Positions 6,376-8,218 of a stretch of 8,218 bases of DNA are shown one piece after another (position 1 is the stretch's first letter; every line of letters begins with the position of its first letter). The position numbers and the translations under genes are program-made. The notes below the pieces were generated by a model that saw only the letters and a program-made list of their open reading frames with translations, was not told the origin of the DNA and searched no databases. Location: NCBI GenBank assembly GCA_903921965.1, contig CAIXSE010000726.1, forward strand, positions 1-8,218, in the 5' to 3' direction. Source of the DNA: an uncultured Thermoleophilia bacterium. GTDB lineage: Bacteria; Actinomycetota; Thermoleophilia; UBA2241.

Positions 6376-8218
<1,843 letters not shown>

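Overview
The window is very GC-rich bacterial DNA with densely packed genes and little intergenic space. Leaderless-looking GC codon bias, TANNNT-type -10 boxes (TAGACT twice, TACGTT, TATACT) and GTG starts fit a high-GC lineage. Actinomycetota is my best guess, at low confidence, because no rRNA or other phylogenetic marker is present except a partial ilvC.

Layout from left to right. (1) Positions 1-1278, minus strand: the N-terminal part of a sensor histidine kinase with three PAS domains, cut by the window edge just after its phospho-acceptor histidine. (2) About 1279-1680: a 400-base intergenic stretch with a possible kinase promoter, a decayed copy of the 3' end of an acetyltransferase gene, and the leader of the next gene. 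(3) 1600-2943, plus: an FAD-dependent oxidoreductase of the UDP-galactopyranose mutase-like / amine oxidase superfamily. (4) 2936-5302, minus, converging on and overlapping the FAD gene by 8 bases: a large GT2-TPR-GT4 double glycosyltransferase. (5) 5317-5466, minus, directly upstream of that glycosyltransferase: a 49-residue acidic peptide with a double-glycine motif and a Ser/Thr-rich, Cys-free tail, with its own strong promoter and ribosome binding site. (6) 5543-6373, minus: a stand-alone GT2 glycosyltransferase. (7) 6376-7251, minus: a two-domain GNAT acetyltransferase, 2 bases from the GT2 gene. (8) 7439-8218, plus, divergent from the GNAT gene: ilvC (ketol-acid reductoisomerase), cut by the right edge.

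The most interesting reading is that the short peptide is a ribosomally made precursor (acidic leader, GG cleavage site, Thr-rich core). It would be O-glycosylated by the bifunctional glycosyltransferase encoded 14 bases downstream, with the GT2, GNAT and FAD enzymes supplying or decorating sugars. This would be a glycocin-like system without cysteines. It rests on gene order, motifs and translational coupling, not on a recognised family match for the peptide. No transporter, protease or immunity gene is visible in the window.

The block holding the FAD gene, the double glycosyltransferase, the peptide and the GT2 is bracketed by two direct copies of the GNAT gene's 3' end (1527-1574 and 6373-6420). 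This suggests that the block moved or was duplicated as a unit. The kinase and ilvC look like ordinary host genes on either side.
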